DNA of 64,000 bases from an uncultured Eubacteriales bacterium. GTDB taxonomy: Bacteria; Bacillota; Clostridia; Oscillospirales; CAG-272. Below are positions 34,215 to 41,921 of the stretch, one piece after another; position 1 is the first letter of the stretch; each line of letters opens with the position of its first letter. Location of the stretch: NCBI GenBank assembly GCA_958414825.1, contig CATYXQ010000004.1, positions 1 through 64,000 on the forward strand. Reading direction: 5' to 3'. A program made the translations under genes and the position numbers. A model generated the notes under the pieces. The model ran no database searches. It was given only the letters and a program-made list of their open reading frames with translations, and had not been told where the DNA came from.

Positions 34215-36695
34215 TCAAACCTCCGAAAAGTTTATGCCTACACGCTTGCTCTCGCGCTTGTTGAGCTTGTATACCAAACGACCGAATTTTTCCCCGTCGA
34301 TTTCAAGAATTGCCTCTGTTTGTCCCGCCGCTCCGGTGCGGGAGATCACATTGGCGACGGCCTGTTCGATTGTAGCGAGTGGCGCTTCGATGTTCGTTCC
34401 GTGTTTTTGATCGCCCAGTACGGCTAAAAATTCGCGGTTGGCTGGTATGACCGCGCCGGTCGCAAGCATAGGAATTTGAGGAGTTTCAAAATGGGCAAAG
34501 TTGAATCCAAATGTCTTCCCGCCTAGCGGCGGTGGTACCCATTCGGGTATATCAAAACTCAGCGTATTTATGGCGTCGATCATGTAATTAAGGCCGCCGA
34601 TTATTGCGGCTAATAGTTTATTTACAAGTCCTATTATGGCGTTTATTGGTGTTTTCACAATACTTTCCATCGTGTCCCATATACCTTTAAATGCCATTTG
34701 TATTCCGTTCCATGCTTCCTCCCAGTCGCCTTTGAATATCGCGGTGATAAAATGAACAACGCCTTTTAACGCTGTAATAATACCATTAACCGTATCTATA
34801 ATGCCTCCTATAATCGGCTTGATAAAATCTATAATGCCTTGCCATACTGCTACAACAATTGGATACAGTTTATCCTGTAACCACATGATTACCGGGGCTA
34901 TTGCATTGTTGTAAATGGTAAGTGCACAGTTTACAATCTCGCCTACAAAGTCCAGTATATTATCCCATAGTGGTTTTAAATGGTTGTCCCATATATCCGT
35001 CAGTGCTAAGAGTATCGTATCCCATATAGGTTTGATTAGTCCATCCCACGCATTTTTTATAATTTGCTTGACATTTTCAATCGCTTTATTCAATCCTTCA
35101 AATATAGGTGCACCCCATTTTTCCCATGCGTCGAAAATTCCGCTCCATATATCGCTCCATATGTCTACAATTAAGGACAATCCGGGTATAATTCCCTCGC
35201 TCCATACGTTGTCGAATATTGATTTTATGCTGCCGAATGTCTGGGTTGCAGTATTGCTTATATTTGTAAAAAAAGAGAGCCAGAACGGCCATATCGTTGT
35301 AATTAATGTTTGAGATGCTGGAAGAAATACCGTTTTCCAAGTAGATGAAAGTGTAGTGTTGAGTGTATCGGATAAATCGGCAATAATCCCTCCCCAATTT
35401 TCAATTGTTGTTTGCAGGAACGGCGTTACGTTTCCGTTAAAAAAGTTGTATATTGGTTCTGCAAGTGTCCCGGAATCTGCAAAAATATTTTGAAATGTAT
35501 CTTTAATACCGGAAAATTTGGGGGTTATATTGTCAATAGCGGAAGCAAAAGACGGTGAGAGATTCGTATGGAACCAATCAATCAACTCTTGAAATACCAT
35601 CTTAATGTGTTCTGCTGCTTTGATGGTTGATGAATTTGCTACTTGTGGCAGTGATGATATTGTTTCCGATTCAGATCCGATATTAACAGACGTTTGGGAT
35701 ACTGGGGCGTTTCCTGAAATTTTGTTGATTTCATCAAATCCGGCCAGTGATTTATTTTGCGCTTGGGCGGTTTCTTCGATTGCGTCCGTCAAATAATTTT
35801 GCGCTGTCACGGCAGACTGTATATGATCGGTTTGCTTACTCTCTTGCATATTCGTACTAAATAGAGCCGCCGTGATTTCTTTTATTTTTACAGCGAAAGA
35901 AGTGAGCGCAGATACTATGTTGTTAAGTATTTGAAGTGCCGGCGTAAGTACAGTTATAAGAGCGCTTCCGATTTCGGACATAAATTCTTTCCAGCGTTCA
36001 GATAATATACGGGTTTGATTTGCCCAGCTGTTTTGAGTTTTTGCGAAGTCTCCGCTTGCGTCTGACAATGCGTTGGTTACGAATGCATAACGTAACCCCA
36101 CCTTTTCTGCTTGTGTCATGGCGTTGTACGATTTTGTTATACCCTTGGCCATAGCAAATTCTTTCAGATTGGTTTCCGTCATCACAACACCGAGATCTTT
36201 CAGCGTTTCGGTTTCTCCGGTGAATACACTTTTTAATTTGGTTGCGGCGGAATCATGGTCAAGATTGTAAAATGATGCTACATCGCCCGTAAGTTTTGCA
36301 ATTTCGATCGCCATATTTGATGCTGCGTCTACAGGGACGCCCATGCTTTTTGCCATAGCCATATATGTTGATGCGGTTTGCTTCGCTGCGAGTTTACTCA
36401 TTCCGAATTGTTCAATAGCAGTATCGGCAAACGCCTCACATTTATATGCCATATCGCCAAATGCCGTATTTACCACATTCTGTACTTCGGAAATATCACT
36501 TGCGAGTTCCACGGCTTGACTGCTAAAATTGACAATAGCTTTTATACTGAACGCTGCCGCGATTGCCCCCCCGAATTTTTTCAATGAGGATTGAAGCCCG
36601 TTTATAGCGCTTTCTGTGTTTTTTATTCCTCTGTTTATGCCATTTTGATCAAATCCAATTGTTAGCCGAATATCGCCGTCTACGCTTTTTGGCAT
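34215..36695 (-). CDS. Tape measure protein
   Basis: 826 residues, the longest phage gene. Long helical N-terminus (AINGLQSSLKKFGGAIAAAF), the TMP core region (SQAVELASDISEVQNVVNTAF.., SKLAAKQTASTYMAMAKSMG) and several hydrophobic/Trp-rich segments in the C-terminal half (IWSDIWSGIFDAWEKWGAPIF, IINGIITALKGVVHFITAIF-like). It sets the tail length and is expelled on infection. At about 1.5 angstrom per residue this gives a tail of roughly 120 nm. Unusually, it is separated from the chaperone genes by a cargo island. Confidence 0.9.
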   Translation of the reverse strand: MPKSVDGDIRLTIGFDQNGINRGIKNTESAINGLQSSLKKFGGAIAAAFSIKAIVNFSSQAVELASDISEVQNVVNTAFGDMAYKCEAFADTAIEQFGMSKLAAKQTASTYMAMAKSMGVPVDAASNMAIEIAKLTGDVASFYNLDHDSAATKLKSVFTGETETLKDLGVVMTETNLKEFAMAKGITKSYNAMTQAEKVGLRYAFVTNALSDASGDFAKTQNSWANQTRILSERWKEFMSEIGSALITVLTPALQILNNIVSALTSFAVKIKEITAALFSTNMQESKQTDHIQSAVTAQNYLTDAIEETAQAQNKSLAGFDEINKISGNAPVSQTSVNIGSESETISSLPQVANSSTIKAAEHIKMVFQELIDWFHTNLSPSFASAIDNITPKFSGIKDTFQNIFADSGTLAEPIYNFFNGNVTPFLQTTIENWGGIIADLSDTLNTTLSSTWKTVFLPASQTLITTIWPFWLSFFTNISNTATQTFGSIKSIFDNVWSEGIIPGLSLIVDIWSDIWSGIFDAWEKWGAPIFEGLNKAIENVKQIIKNAWDGLIKPIWDTILLALTDIWDNHLKPLWDNILDFVGEIVNCALTIYNNAIAPVIMWLQDKLYPIVVAVWQGIIDFIKPIIGGIIDTVNGIITALKGVVHFITAIFKGDWEEAWNGIQMAFKGIWDTMESIVKTPINAIIGLVNKLLAAIIGGLNYMIDAINTLSFDIPEWVPPPLGGKTFGFNFAHFETPQIPMLATGAVIPANREFLAVLGDQKHGTNIEAPLATIEQAVANVISRTGAAGQTEAILEIDGEKFGRLVYKLNKRESKRVGINFSEV

Positions 36696-36724
36696 TCATG
36701 CCACCTCCTACTAAAAATAGGTAT

Positions 36725-36755
36725 AAAAACAGCACCCTATATTTTTAGGGTGCTG
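36725..36755 (-). terminator. Terminator of the cargo island
   Basis: CAGCACCCT / AGGGTGCTG (9 bp), then TTTTTATAC on the minus strand, between the 138-residue gene and the tape measure. Late transcription must read through it or start again. Confidence 0.75.
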
Positions 36756-36794
36756 TGCAAAAGGCCAGATAAAACTACACAGTATAATGATAGA

Positions 36795-37211
36795 TTACAA
36801 TAGAAAAAATATTATTATATTTATTATGCAGGAGATAATAACCAGTGCTACAAAAAAGTTTAAGCTCTTACGGATAGATCGCAAAGCGTTTAACTGCTTA
36901 GCTGAAATTAATAAATTTATGTCGTAGTTAGAAATATCCGCAAGCGATTTGACATCCACATATCGCACATATTTTCCCGTAAAGTCGTCTTCAAATACAT
37001 CAAGAGGTAATTTTTGGTGCTCATTTGTCATTTTTTTATATTTAATTTGCTCCTCATCCGAGCAAAACTGCTTTTGTATGAGCCCTAAATTCAGCTTTAC
37101 TTGCCGTAATTCTTTTAAAATATCCAAAGCGCTCTCCTTTTCAATTTGTGCCTCCGCGTGAGAGGTGATACTAATGGATATACCTCTGTTCCATTGGCAT
37201 CGGTATTTCAA
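36795..37211 (-). CDS. C-terminally anchored membrane protein of unknown function (cargo)
   Basis: 138 residues. Charged helical N-terminal part (ALDILKELRQVKLNLGLIQKQF) and one C-terminal membrane helix (FFVALVIISCIINIIIFFLL). The best start is a TTG at 37211 with AGAGG upstream; the exact start is uncertain. AT-rich, unlike the late genes around it. Position in a block between tape measure and chaperones, with its own terminator, suggests a lysogenic-conversion gene; superinfection exclusion is one possible role. Confidence 0.5.
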   Translation of the reverse strand: MKYRCQWNRGISISITSHAEAQIEKESALDILKELRQVKLNLGLIQKQFCSDEEQIKYKKMTNEHQKLPLDVFEDDFTGKYVRYVDVKSLADISNYDINLLISAKQLNALRSIRKSLNFFVALVIISCIINIIIFFLL

Positions 37212-37264
37212 ACCACGCCTCTAATAGAGGTGACTTTCTTGCCGTAATTTTTTATTGTCTCCCT

Positions 37265-37888
37265 TTAATTCATATAATTTGTAACGATATAGCATTTTTC
37301 CAGATTTACGCTAATCAAATAGTCATCGACTACGCCTACAATGTAAATCTCATCTCCTTTAGATAATTCCGCCGCTTTATCAATTTCTTCTTCATCCGTA
37401 ATGGTACAACGTACACTGTTTAGCGAATATTTTTCGTCATCGGATAAAGAAATATAAACATCATCTAAAATATCCTTACCTAAACTATTTATATTGCCCT
37501 GTACTAATATAAGCTTCCCTTGATAGGCTTTTTCCGCTTTTAGTTCATTTTCCAGATATGCGTTAATTAAGTCGGGCGCGCTGATCACATCAAGTGATTT
37601 TATTTTTTCGGAAATAAAAGTACTGATATTGGCGTCAGGTTTTTTCTCTTCCAGTTCTTTCAGTATATCAAGCATTTTCGGAAAATCCGAATCATTAAAC
37701 GCTTTTTCAGCAAGGTCAAAATATTTTTCGCTTATGCTTTCCGTTGTTGTAGGTAATGTGACTTCATCGAGCATAACAGACAGGTTGTCTGTCGAATTTG
37801 TAGTGTAAGCCGGATCTGTAATAGTTACACAACTAAATAAAGCGAGAAGCATCAACACCGCTGCAATGACAAGAATACATTTTTTCAT
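37265..37888 (-). CDS. Lipoprotein with an OB-fold (tRNA_anti-like) domain (cargo)
   Basis: 207 residues. Signal peptide with lipobox (ILVIAAVLMLLALFSC; Cys20). A helical middle (YFDLAEKAFNDSDFPKMLDIL) precedes an OB-fold of the tRNA_anti-like group (NAYLENELKAEKAYQGKLILVQG, GDEIYIVGVVDDY, VNLEKCYIV, in part). In lipoproteins this fold is thought to bind a surface ligand, not tRNA. GGGGGATAAAAAT precedes the ATG. A phage-encoded lipoprotein is a classic candidate for blocking DNA entry of related phages. AT-rich relative to neighbours. Confidence 0.7.
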   Translation of the reverse strand: MKKCILVIAAVLMLLALFSCVTITDPAYTTNSTDNLSVMLDEVTLPTTTESISEKYFDLAEKAFNDSDFPKMLDILKELEEKKPDANISTFISEKIKSLDVISAPDLINAYLENELKAEKAYQGKLILVQGNINSLGKDILDDVYISLSDDEKYSLNSVRCTITDEEEIDKAAELSKGDEIYIVGVVDDYLISVNLEKCYIVTNYMN

Positions 37889-37990
37889 ATTTTTATCCCC
37901 CTATGATTTTCCATAATTTTACTATAATTTGGAAGTAGTGTCAATTGATTCGACCAAAAAAGACACAAATTTTATAAAAGCATTTGAGAA

Positions 37991-38033
37991 ATAGCAGATA
38001 TGCTATTGACAAAAATAGCGAATATGCTATAAT
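37991..38033 (+). promoter_or_regulatory. Promoter and twin operators of the DUF4160-DUF2442-Xre operon
   Basis: TTGACA (38006), 16 bases, TATAAT (38028). Two near-identical palindromes, ATAGCAGATATGCTAT (37991) and ATAGCGAATATGCTAT (38015), cover the -35 upstream edge and the -10. The Xre protein encoded as third gene is the likely binder. Confidence 0.75.
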
Positions 38034-38061
38034 AAAATTTACAGTAAGGAGGATGAATGCA

Positions 38062-38328
38062 GTGCCGGAATTATGTAGATTTTTCAATATCGTTATAAAA
38101 ATGATTTTCAGTGATAACGATCAGCATCACAAACCGCATTTTCATGTTTATTATGCAGAATTTGAAGCCTCTGTCGGAATTGACGGAGAATTGATGGCCG
38201 GAAGTCTTCCGGTTAAGCAATTACGGCTTGTACAGGCATGGGCGGCGATACATGAAGAGGAACTTTATGCAGCTTGGAACAACGCTGTAAGGAACATGCC
38301 GATTGAGAAAATTGAGCCGTTAAGATAA
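38062..38328 (+). CDS. DUF4160-family protein
   Basis: 88 residues. Family start PELCRFFNIVIKM and the core DQHHKPHFHVYYAEFEASV, with clustered His residues. The GTG at 38062 has AAGGAGG 9 bases before; ATG 38053 touches that site and is less likely. DUF4160 is often found next to DUF2442, as here, and the pair is thought to be toxin-antitoxin-like; biochemical activity is not established to my knowledge. Confidence 0.82.
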   Translation: MPELCRFFNIVIKMIFSDNDQHHKPHFHVYYAEFEASVGIDGELMAGSLPVKQLRLVQAWAAIHEEELYAAWNNAVRNMPIEKIEPLR

Positions 38329-38340
38329 GGGGGCATAAAA

Positions 38341-38640
38341 ATGTATATTGAGAATGGGATAGCCTATGCGGGAGAGAAAAAAGCACCGTTGAAAATTATC
38401 GGCGTTCGTCCCCTCGCGGATTATAATCTGTGGGTGCGTTTCAGCACAGACGAAGTAAAAATATTTGATTTTAAACCGCTGTTGGAAGCTCCCTGTTTTA
38501 AGCCTTTAAAAGACGTCGGTGTATTCAGCGGCGTTTATATCGACTATGGTTGCACGGTATGGAACGACGGGGCTATCGATATAGCGCCAGAATATCTTTA
38601 TGAGAACGGTGTAGCAGTGAGGAGTGTTTCCAATGCCTGA
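38341..38640 (+). CDS. DUF2442-family protein
   Basis: 99 residues; the DUF2442 core is seen as VRPLADYNLWVRFSTDEVKIFDFKPLL (quoted in part) and YGCTVWNDGAIDIAPEYLYENG. Twelve bases after the DUF4160 stop with AAGGGGGCATAAAA before the ATG. Overlaps the Xre start. DUF2442 proteins are usually the partner of DUF4160. Confidence 0.82.
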   Translation: MYIENGIAYAGEKKAPLKIIGVRPLADYNLWVRFSTDEVKIFDFKPLLEAPCFKPLKDVGVFSGVYIDYGCTVWNDGAIDIAPEYLYENGVAVRSVSNA

Positions 38641-38845
38641 AAGATGCAGCGCGATCATCGACCGTATTATAGAGGAAAGGCACAACCGAGGAATGACACA
38701 AAAAGATTTGGCCGAAGCTGCAAGTCTTACGCAATCTGTTATCGCAAGATTGGAAAGCAAAAAAGTAACGCCTCAGCTTGATACGCTTTTAAAAGTAGCC
38801 GCCGCGCTCGGCTGTGATCTCTTGGTGGTACCTGCCGTCCAATAA
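38633..38845 (+). CDS. Xre-family helix-turn-helix regulator (HigA-like)
   Basis: 70 residues: IIEERHNRGMTQKDLAEAASL, TQSVIARLESKK, LDTLLKVAAALGCDLLVVP, a textbook Xre domain. GAGGAG lies 8 bases before the ATG, inside the end of the DUF2442 gene (8-base overlap). Likely autoregulator of the operon through the twin palindromes, and possibly the antitoxin of the module. Confidence 0.85.
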   Translation: MPERCSAIIDRIIEERHNRGMTQKDLAEAASLTQSVIARLESKKVTPQLDTLLKVAAALGCDLLVVPAVQ

Positions 38846-38929
38846 CACAAAGCCTATCTTGATTCATATTTTGCAGGAGGCTTTAAAGGAACGTTTGCAT
38901 ATTCAACAGTGAATAGCATTAAATAAAAG

Positions 38930-38951
38930 GAGAGCTTCGGCTCTCTTTTTT
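38930..38951 (+). terminator. Terminator of the DUF4160 operon
   Basis: GAGAGC-TTCG-GCTCTC followed by T6, which isolates the plus-strand operon from the opposing late genes. Confidence 0.85.
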
Positions 38952-39513
38952 AATCCAAGAACCCGTTCAAATAGGCTTGTTCCGCGGTGCTGTTTTTTTG
39001 CTTTAGCCGAACGATGTCCGCGTGTTCCCGCAAATAGTCGCGTTCCCATTTTTCGAGTGTTTTTCCTTTTGTCTGCTTCCCGCGAATCGAGACAACTGTT
39101 GCAAACGTGCAGTCTCCGATCTCCATATATGCGGCCAGAAACGACCACCAATGCAGATAGGGCAGGGCGCGAATATCGGATCCGACAATGCGGCTTACCG
39201 GCGCGACAATCAGCCTCAAGTCCTGCTCCCAGTCCATCAAGCGCGGCGGTTGTCTGTCCGTGTTTGGTTCCTCGCCGCCATCAATAAACCATGACATTTG
39301 GCGTATAGCTTCCTGTATATTGGATGGAATTTTCGCTCTGGGTTCTGTGTCATCATAGAAAATAGTCAGCGCCGCAATTAAGCGTTCGCCGTCGGTCAAA
39401 TCCGGGTCTGTCAGCGCGGCGATTACATCAAGGATCATGCGCCAGTCTCCTCGTTTTCGGATGGCATACGCCTGGCCGTCAATTATGACGGATTCGGGGA
39501 GATCGTAGTTCAT
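38950..39513 (-). CDS. Gp15-like tail assembly chaperone
   Basis: 187 residues of the bacteriophage Gp15 family: LPESVIIDGQAYAIRKRGDWRMILDVI..., ALPYLHWWSFLAAYMEIGDCTFATVVSIRGKQTKGK.LEKWE (quoted in part). Works with the gene before it in loading the tape measure for tail assembly. Start ATG 39513 overlaps the preceding stop (ATGA). The tape measure should follow at once; here 2.2 kb of cargo intervenes. Confidence 0.8.
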   Translation of the reverse strand: MNYDLPESVIIDGQAYAIRKRGDWRMILDVIAALTDPDLTDGERLIAALTIFYDDTEPRAKIPSNIQEAIRQMSWFIDGGEEPNTDRQPPRLMDWEQDLRLIVAPVSRIVGSDIRALPYLHWWSFLAAYMEIGDCTFATVVSIRGKQTKGKTLEKWERDYLREHADIVRLKQKNSTAEQAYLNGFLD

Positions 39514-39938
39514 TTTTTCGTGTATTTGGCGGTATGCTTGGCTATACGCTCGGCGCTTGCGCGGTTGGCGTCGCTGATGCGCGATTGTATGTGCGGCGTC
39601 ACAGCGGCCAAAAATCGCTCTGCAAAGGTAATGCCGGATGCGTTCAGCGCAAGCGGACTGCAATACATAAATACCTTGTCGCTGATTTTGCTGCCAAAAA
39701 TATAATCGATTTCCTGACGGATTATATTTCCGGCGAGCATTACGGCTTTTGCACTGTCGGTTTCGTCTTTGGGGATTTCCGCAAGCGCCTTTTCAATGTT
39801 TTCCCGTGATTTCTCGATGCGCATAAGGATGTCGGTATCACTCGGATTAAATTCAATGGTCACGGCCTCATCCCGATCTGTAAACACCAGATTAAATTTC
39901 TCAATGCCCTCTGAAAGATTGATGGTGTTGCTGCTCAT
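39510..39938 (-). CDS. Tail assembly chaperone (first of pair)
   Basis: 142 residues, mostly helical (LMRIEKSRENIEKALAEI, AKAVMLAGNIIRQEIDYIFG) with a basic tail ending KYTKK. Small acidic-helical proteins between the major tail protein and Gp15 in this phage type are the first chaperone (gpG-like). No slippery frameshift site was needed: the two genes are coupled by ATGA. AGGAGTATTTT precedes the ATG. Confidence 0.65.
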   Translation of the reverse strand: MSSNTINLSEGIEKFNLVFTDRDEAVTIEFNPSDTDILMRIEKSRENIEKALAEIPKDETDSAKAVMLAGNIIRQEIDYIFGSKISDKVFMYCSPLALNASGITFAERFLAAVTPHIQSRISDANRASAERIAKHTAKYTKK

Positions 39939-40009
39939 AAAATACTCCTTAATCTTGATTGATTTTGCGGCTGCGGAGTTGCACCGCGCAAAACTGTTGC
40001 CGCCATATG

Positions 40010-40027
40010 GGGGAGCGCGCGCTCCCC
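40010..40027 (-). terminator. Hairpin after the major tail protein gene
   Basis: GGGGAGC-GCGC-GCTCCCC without T tract, 10 bases after the tail-tube stop. It may stabilise the abundant tail-tube message rather than terminate. Confidence 0.45.
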
Positions 40028-40036
40028 GTGCTTGCG

Positions 40037-40567
40037 TTATACCGATACGTTCGGTGTAAAGGTAATATTGCTGCCTTTAAGCTTATCGACCGTACCGATA
40101 GTGCTGTCGTTGGAGAATGTAATCTCAATCGGCATATCGACCGTACCGGAACCGCCGATTGAATTGATTGAAATCGTGCATCCGGTCTGCATTTCGGCTT
40201 CAAATGTTCCCTCGGTGGCGCCGTTTACAAAGCCGTACATAAGCAGCACCTTGAAATTGGTGAGTTCGCTCCACGCCTTGCGTTTCCAGATGTCATACAG
40301 TTTAAATGCAAGCTTTGAACCGCCTCGAATCGTAAACGGTTCAAATGTTTGCTTGGGTTCCATTTTGTTGACTGTGGTTTCGGTTACTCCGGTGATGTCG
40401 GTCACTGTGGATATGTCGGGGTTAAATTCGATTGAGCTATCTTCGACGCCCGCGCCGACGACCTGCCATTCGGGCGTCGAGCTTGTGCCGACGTCCACCG
40501 CAGTTACAAGCAGTTTACGCTCTGCCTTTTGATTTTCCGCCAGATTAAAATCCGTTGATGTTGGCAT
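40037..40567 (-). CDS. Major tail (tube) protein
   Basis: 176 residues. Beta-rich with the tail-tube pattern: GVEDSSIEFNPDISTVTDITG, TVNKMEPKQTFEPFTI, TISINSIGGSGTVDMPIEI. Located after the three connector genes and before the chaperones, exactly where the tube gene lies in A118-like phages. ATG follows AAAGGAGTATAAATAA. Confidence 0.85.
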   Translation of the reverse strand: MPTSTDFNLAENQKAERKLLVTAVDVGTSSTPEWQVVGAGVEDSSIEFNPDISTVTDITGVTETTVNKMEPKQTFEPFTIRGGSKLAFKLYDIWKRKAWSELTNFKVLLMYGFVNGATEGTFEAEMQTGCTISINSIGGSGTVDMPIEITFSNDSTIGTVDKLKGSNITFTPNVSV

Positions 40568-40581
40568 TTATTTATACTCCT

Positions 40582-41028
40582 TTAATTAAAGTATTTGGTG
40601 TAGTCGATTACGACCTGCACCATGTATTTTGCGAGATGCATTCCCTCGCTTGTGTCCGCTCCTGCAAAAGAGGGGGCGGGAGGCGCAGTGATCTTGTCGA
40701 TCACAACGTCGGCGGGCATTTTTGGATAATTGCGCTGCCTTGCCTGCACGCGCATCCATTCGGTTATTTTGGCCGCATCCGCCATACGGTCAAAGTCGAT
40801 TTCGGTGTGTCCGACCGGCATACAGGAGAGCGGACGCAAATCAATCAGCGCAAATGTGTATTTCCCGATTTCGTTTCCGCAGATGTCCTCGCGCACATCA
40901 GCGTTTTCCACGACTTGGAAAGACTGCTTGTCCGCTCCGACGGACAGATAATTAAAATACAGCTTATCTGCCCGTATATCGGGACATTGCATCAGCCAAT
41001 CTTTTACAGCTTGGTTCAATGCGATCAT
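40582..41028 (-). CDS. Minor capsid/head-tail connector (Minor_capsid_3 type)
   Basis: 148 residues; helical start ALNQAVKDWLMQCPDI, then SVGADKQSFQVVENADVREDICGN, VQVVIDYTKYFN end. Third of three consecutive connector genes; tail-terminator function is typical for this slot. Start overlaps the previous stop (ATGA). Confidence 0.75.
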   Translation of the reverse strand: MIALNQAVKDWLMQCPDIRADKLYFNYLSVGADKQSFQVVENADVREDICGNEIGKYTFALIDLRPLSCMPVGHTEIDFDRMADAAKITEWMRVQARQRNYPKMPADVVIDKITAPPAPSFAGADTSEGMHLAKYMVQVVIDYTKYFN

Positions 41029-41369
41029 CGCGCCTGCCTCCTCATGTATGCCGATACGCTGCGGACGAGCTTGTCGCGCTGTGTTTGCATCGCCGCTTTG
41101 TCCCACATTGCAGTGGCCAGCGGGTGCTTGTCTCGGCGAAAGTGAAAATTTATACCGTAATACATGCGCGCGGCGTATGGTGCTATGTAGCGCAGATATT
41201 TCGGCGTGATCTCTACATATTCCATCAAATACCCAGTTCGCATTGGCACATATTTAGAGCAGAGCCGCCAAAGCTGTAAATGCGCGTACTGTATTACTCG
41301 ATCATTTACATATCGCTCACCGATTTTCCTTGCGTCAAGCCGCTTTTTCCATGTAAGAGCTACGCTCAT
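41025..41369 (-). CDS. Minor capsid protein (Minor_capsid_2 type)
   Basis: 114 residues; QLWRLCSKYVPMRTGYLMEYVEI and PYAARMYYGINFHFRRDKHPLA..MWDKA are characteristic of HK97-gp10-like head-closure proteins of Gram-positive phages. ATGA overlaps on both sides. Confidence 0.75.
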   Translation of the reverse strand: MSVALTWKKRLDARKIGERYVNDRVIQYAHLQLWRLCSKYVPMRTGYLMEYVEITPKYLRYIAPYAARMYYGINFHFRRDKHPLATAMWDKAAMQTQRDKLVRSVSAYMRRQAR

Positions 41370-41665
41370 ATATCCGCCCCCCGATAGAGCAGCGGCACCC
41401 CGTCCGCCGTTTGAATTTCGGCCAGATAGTTATAGATTAATTCGCGCCTCGCCGTGCGGTAATCTGCATCTGTATCCGTGCTGTATGCTGATGATAGTTC
41501 GCAGAGTTCCACAATCAACCGTTTCACCGGTTCCGGCATGGGTGACAGCATTGCCACCCTGCCGAACGTATACCGGTTGATTTCCTGCATGACGCCGATG
41601 CTGATGCGGTCATAGGCGGTCTGCGTAAGTGTACCGCCGCGCGCGGTATATTCCGCATATGTCAT
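41366..41665 (-). CDS. Minor capsid protein (Minor_capsid_1 / gp6-like connector)
   Basis: 99 residues: MTYAEYTARGGTLTQTAYDRI, a helical adaptor pattern (RLIVELCELSSAY.., ELIYNYLAEIQ). ATG 41665 follows GAGGAACGGC; the longer open frame upstream is occupied by two micro-ORFs in another frame. It binds the portal as the first connector ring. Confidence 0.75.
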   Translation of the reverse strand: MTYAEYTARGGTLTQTAYDRISIGVMQEINRYTFGRVAMLSPMPEPVKRLIVELCELSSAYSTDTDADYRTARRELIYNYLAEIQTADGVPLLYRGADI

Positions 41666-41673
41666 GCCGTTCC

Positions 41674-41772
41674 TCATTTCTCCGTAGACATTTTCTCCTG
41701 CGGTTTGTTTTCTTTGGGCTTCTGTGCCGGTTTTTGCTCTTGCGGGAAAGTTAATCCTATCGTTCTCGCCAT
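41674..41772 (-). CDS. 32-residue phage micro-protein
   Basis: Starts ARTIGLTFPQEQKPAQKPK, Lys/Pro/Gln-rich. GGAGGTACATA directly precedes the ATG; the start overlaps the stop of the 46-residue ORF (TAATG), and its stop is 9 bases before the connector gene. Role unknown; possibly only needed for translational coupling. Confidence 0.6.
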   Translation of the reverse strand: MARTIGLTFPQEQKPAQKPKENKPQEKMSTEK

Positions 41773-41912
41773 TATGTACCTCCGTTGTCCGTTGGTTGCA
41801 GCGCGGCGATTTGCGCGCTGAGATCATCTATTAACGCCATAATACGATTTAGATTTTCCATAAGCTCCATTTCGCCTTTGACGTCCAACAGTCTTTTGTC
41901 TATTTGTAGCAT
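41772..41912 (-). CDS. 46-residue phage micro-protein, coiled-coil-like
   Basis: Reads LQIDKRLLDVKGEMELMENL then NRIMALIDDLSAQIAALQ, a heptad-like helix. Begins 9 bases after the capsid gene stop with a weak GAGG; ends in TAATG with the next ORF. A small head-decoration or assembly peptide is possible. Confidence 0.55.
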   Translation of the reverse strand: MLQIDKRLLDVKGEMELMENLNRIMALIDDLSAQIAALQPTDNGGT

Positions 41913-41921
41913 GGCGGCGCC

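Noticed and set aside
39513..39938. Programmed frameshift between tail chaperones, as in lambda gpG/gpGT
   Set aside because: The two genes are coupled by ATGA and each has a complete frame; I saw no convincing slippery heptamer at the junction.
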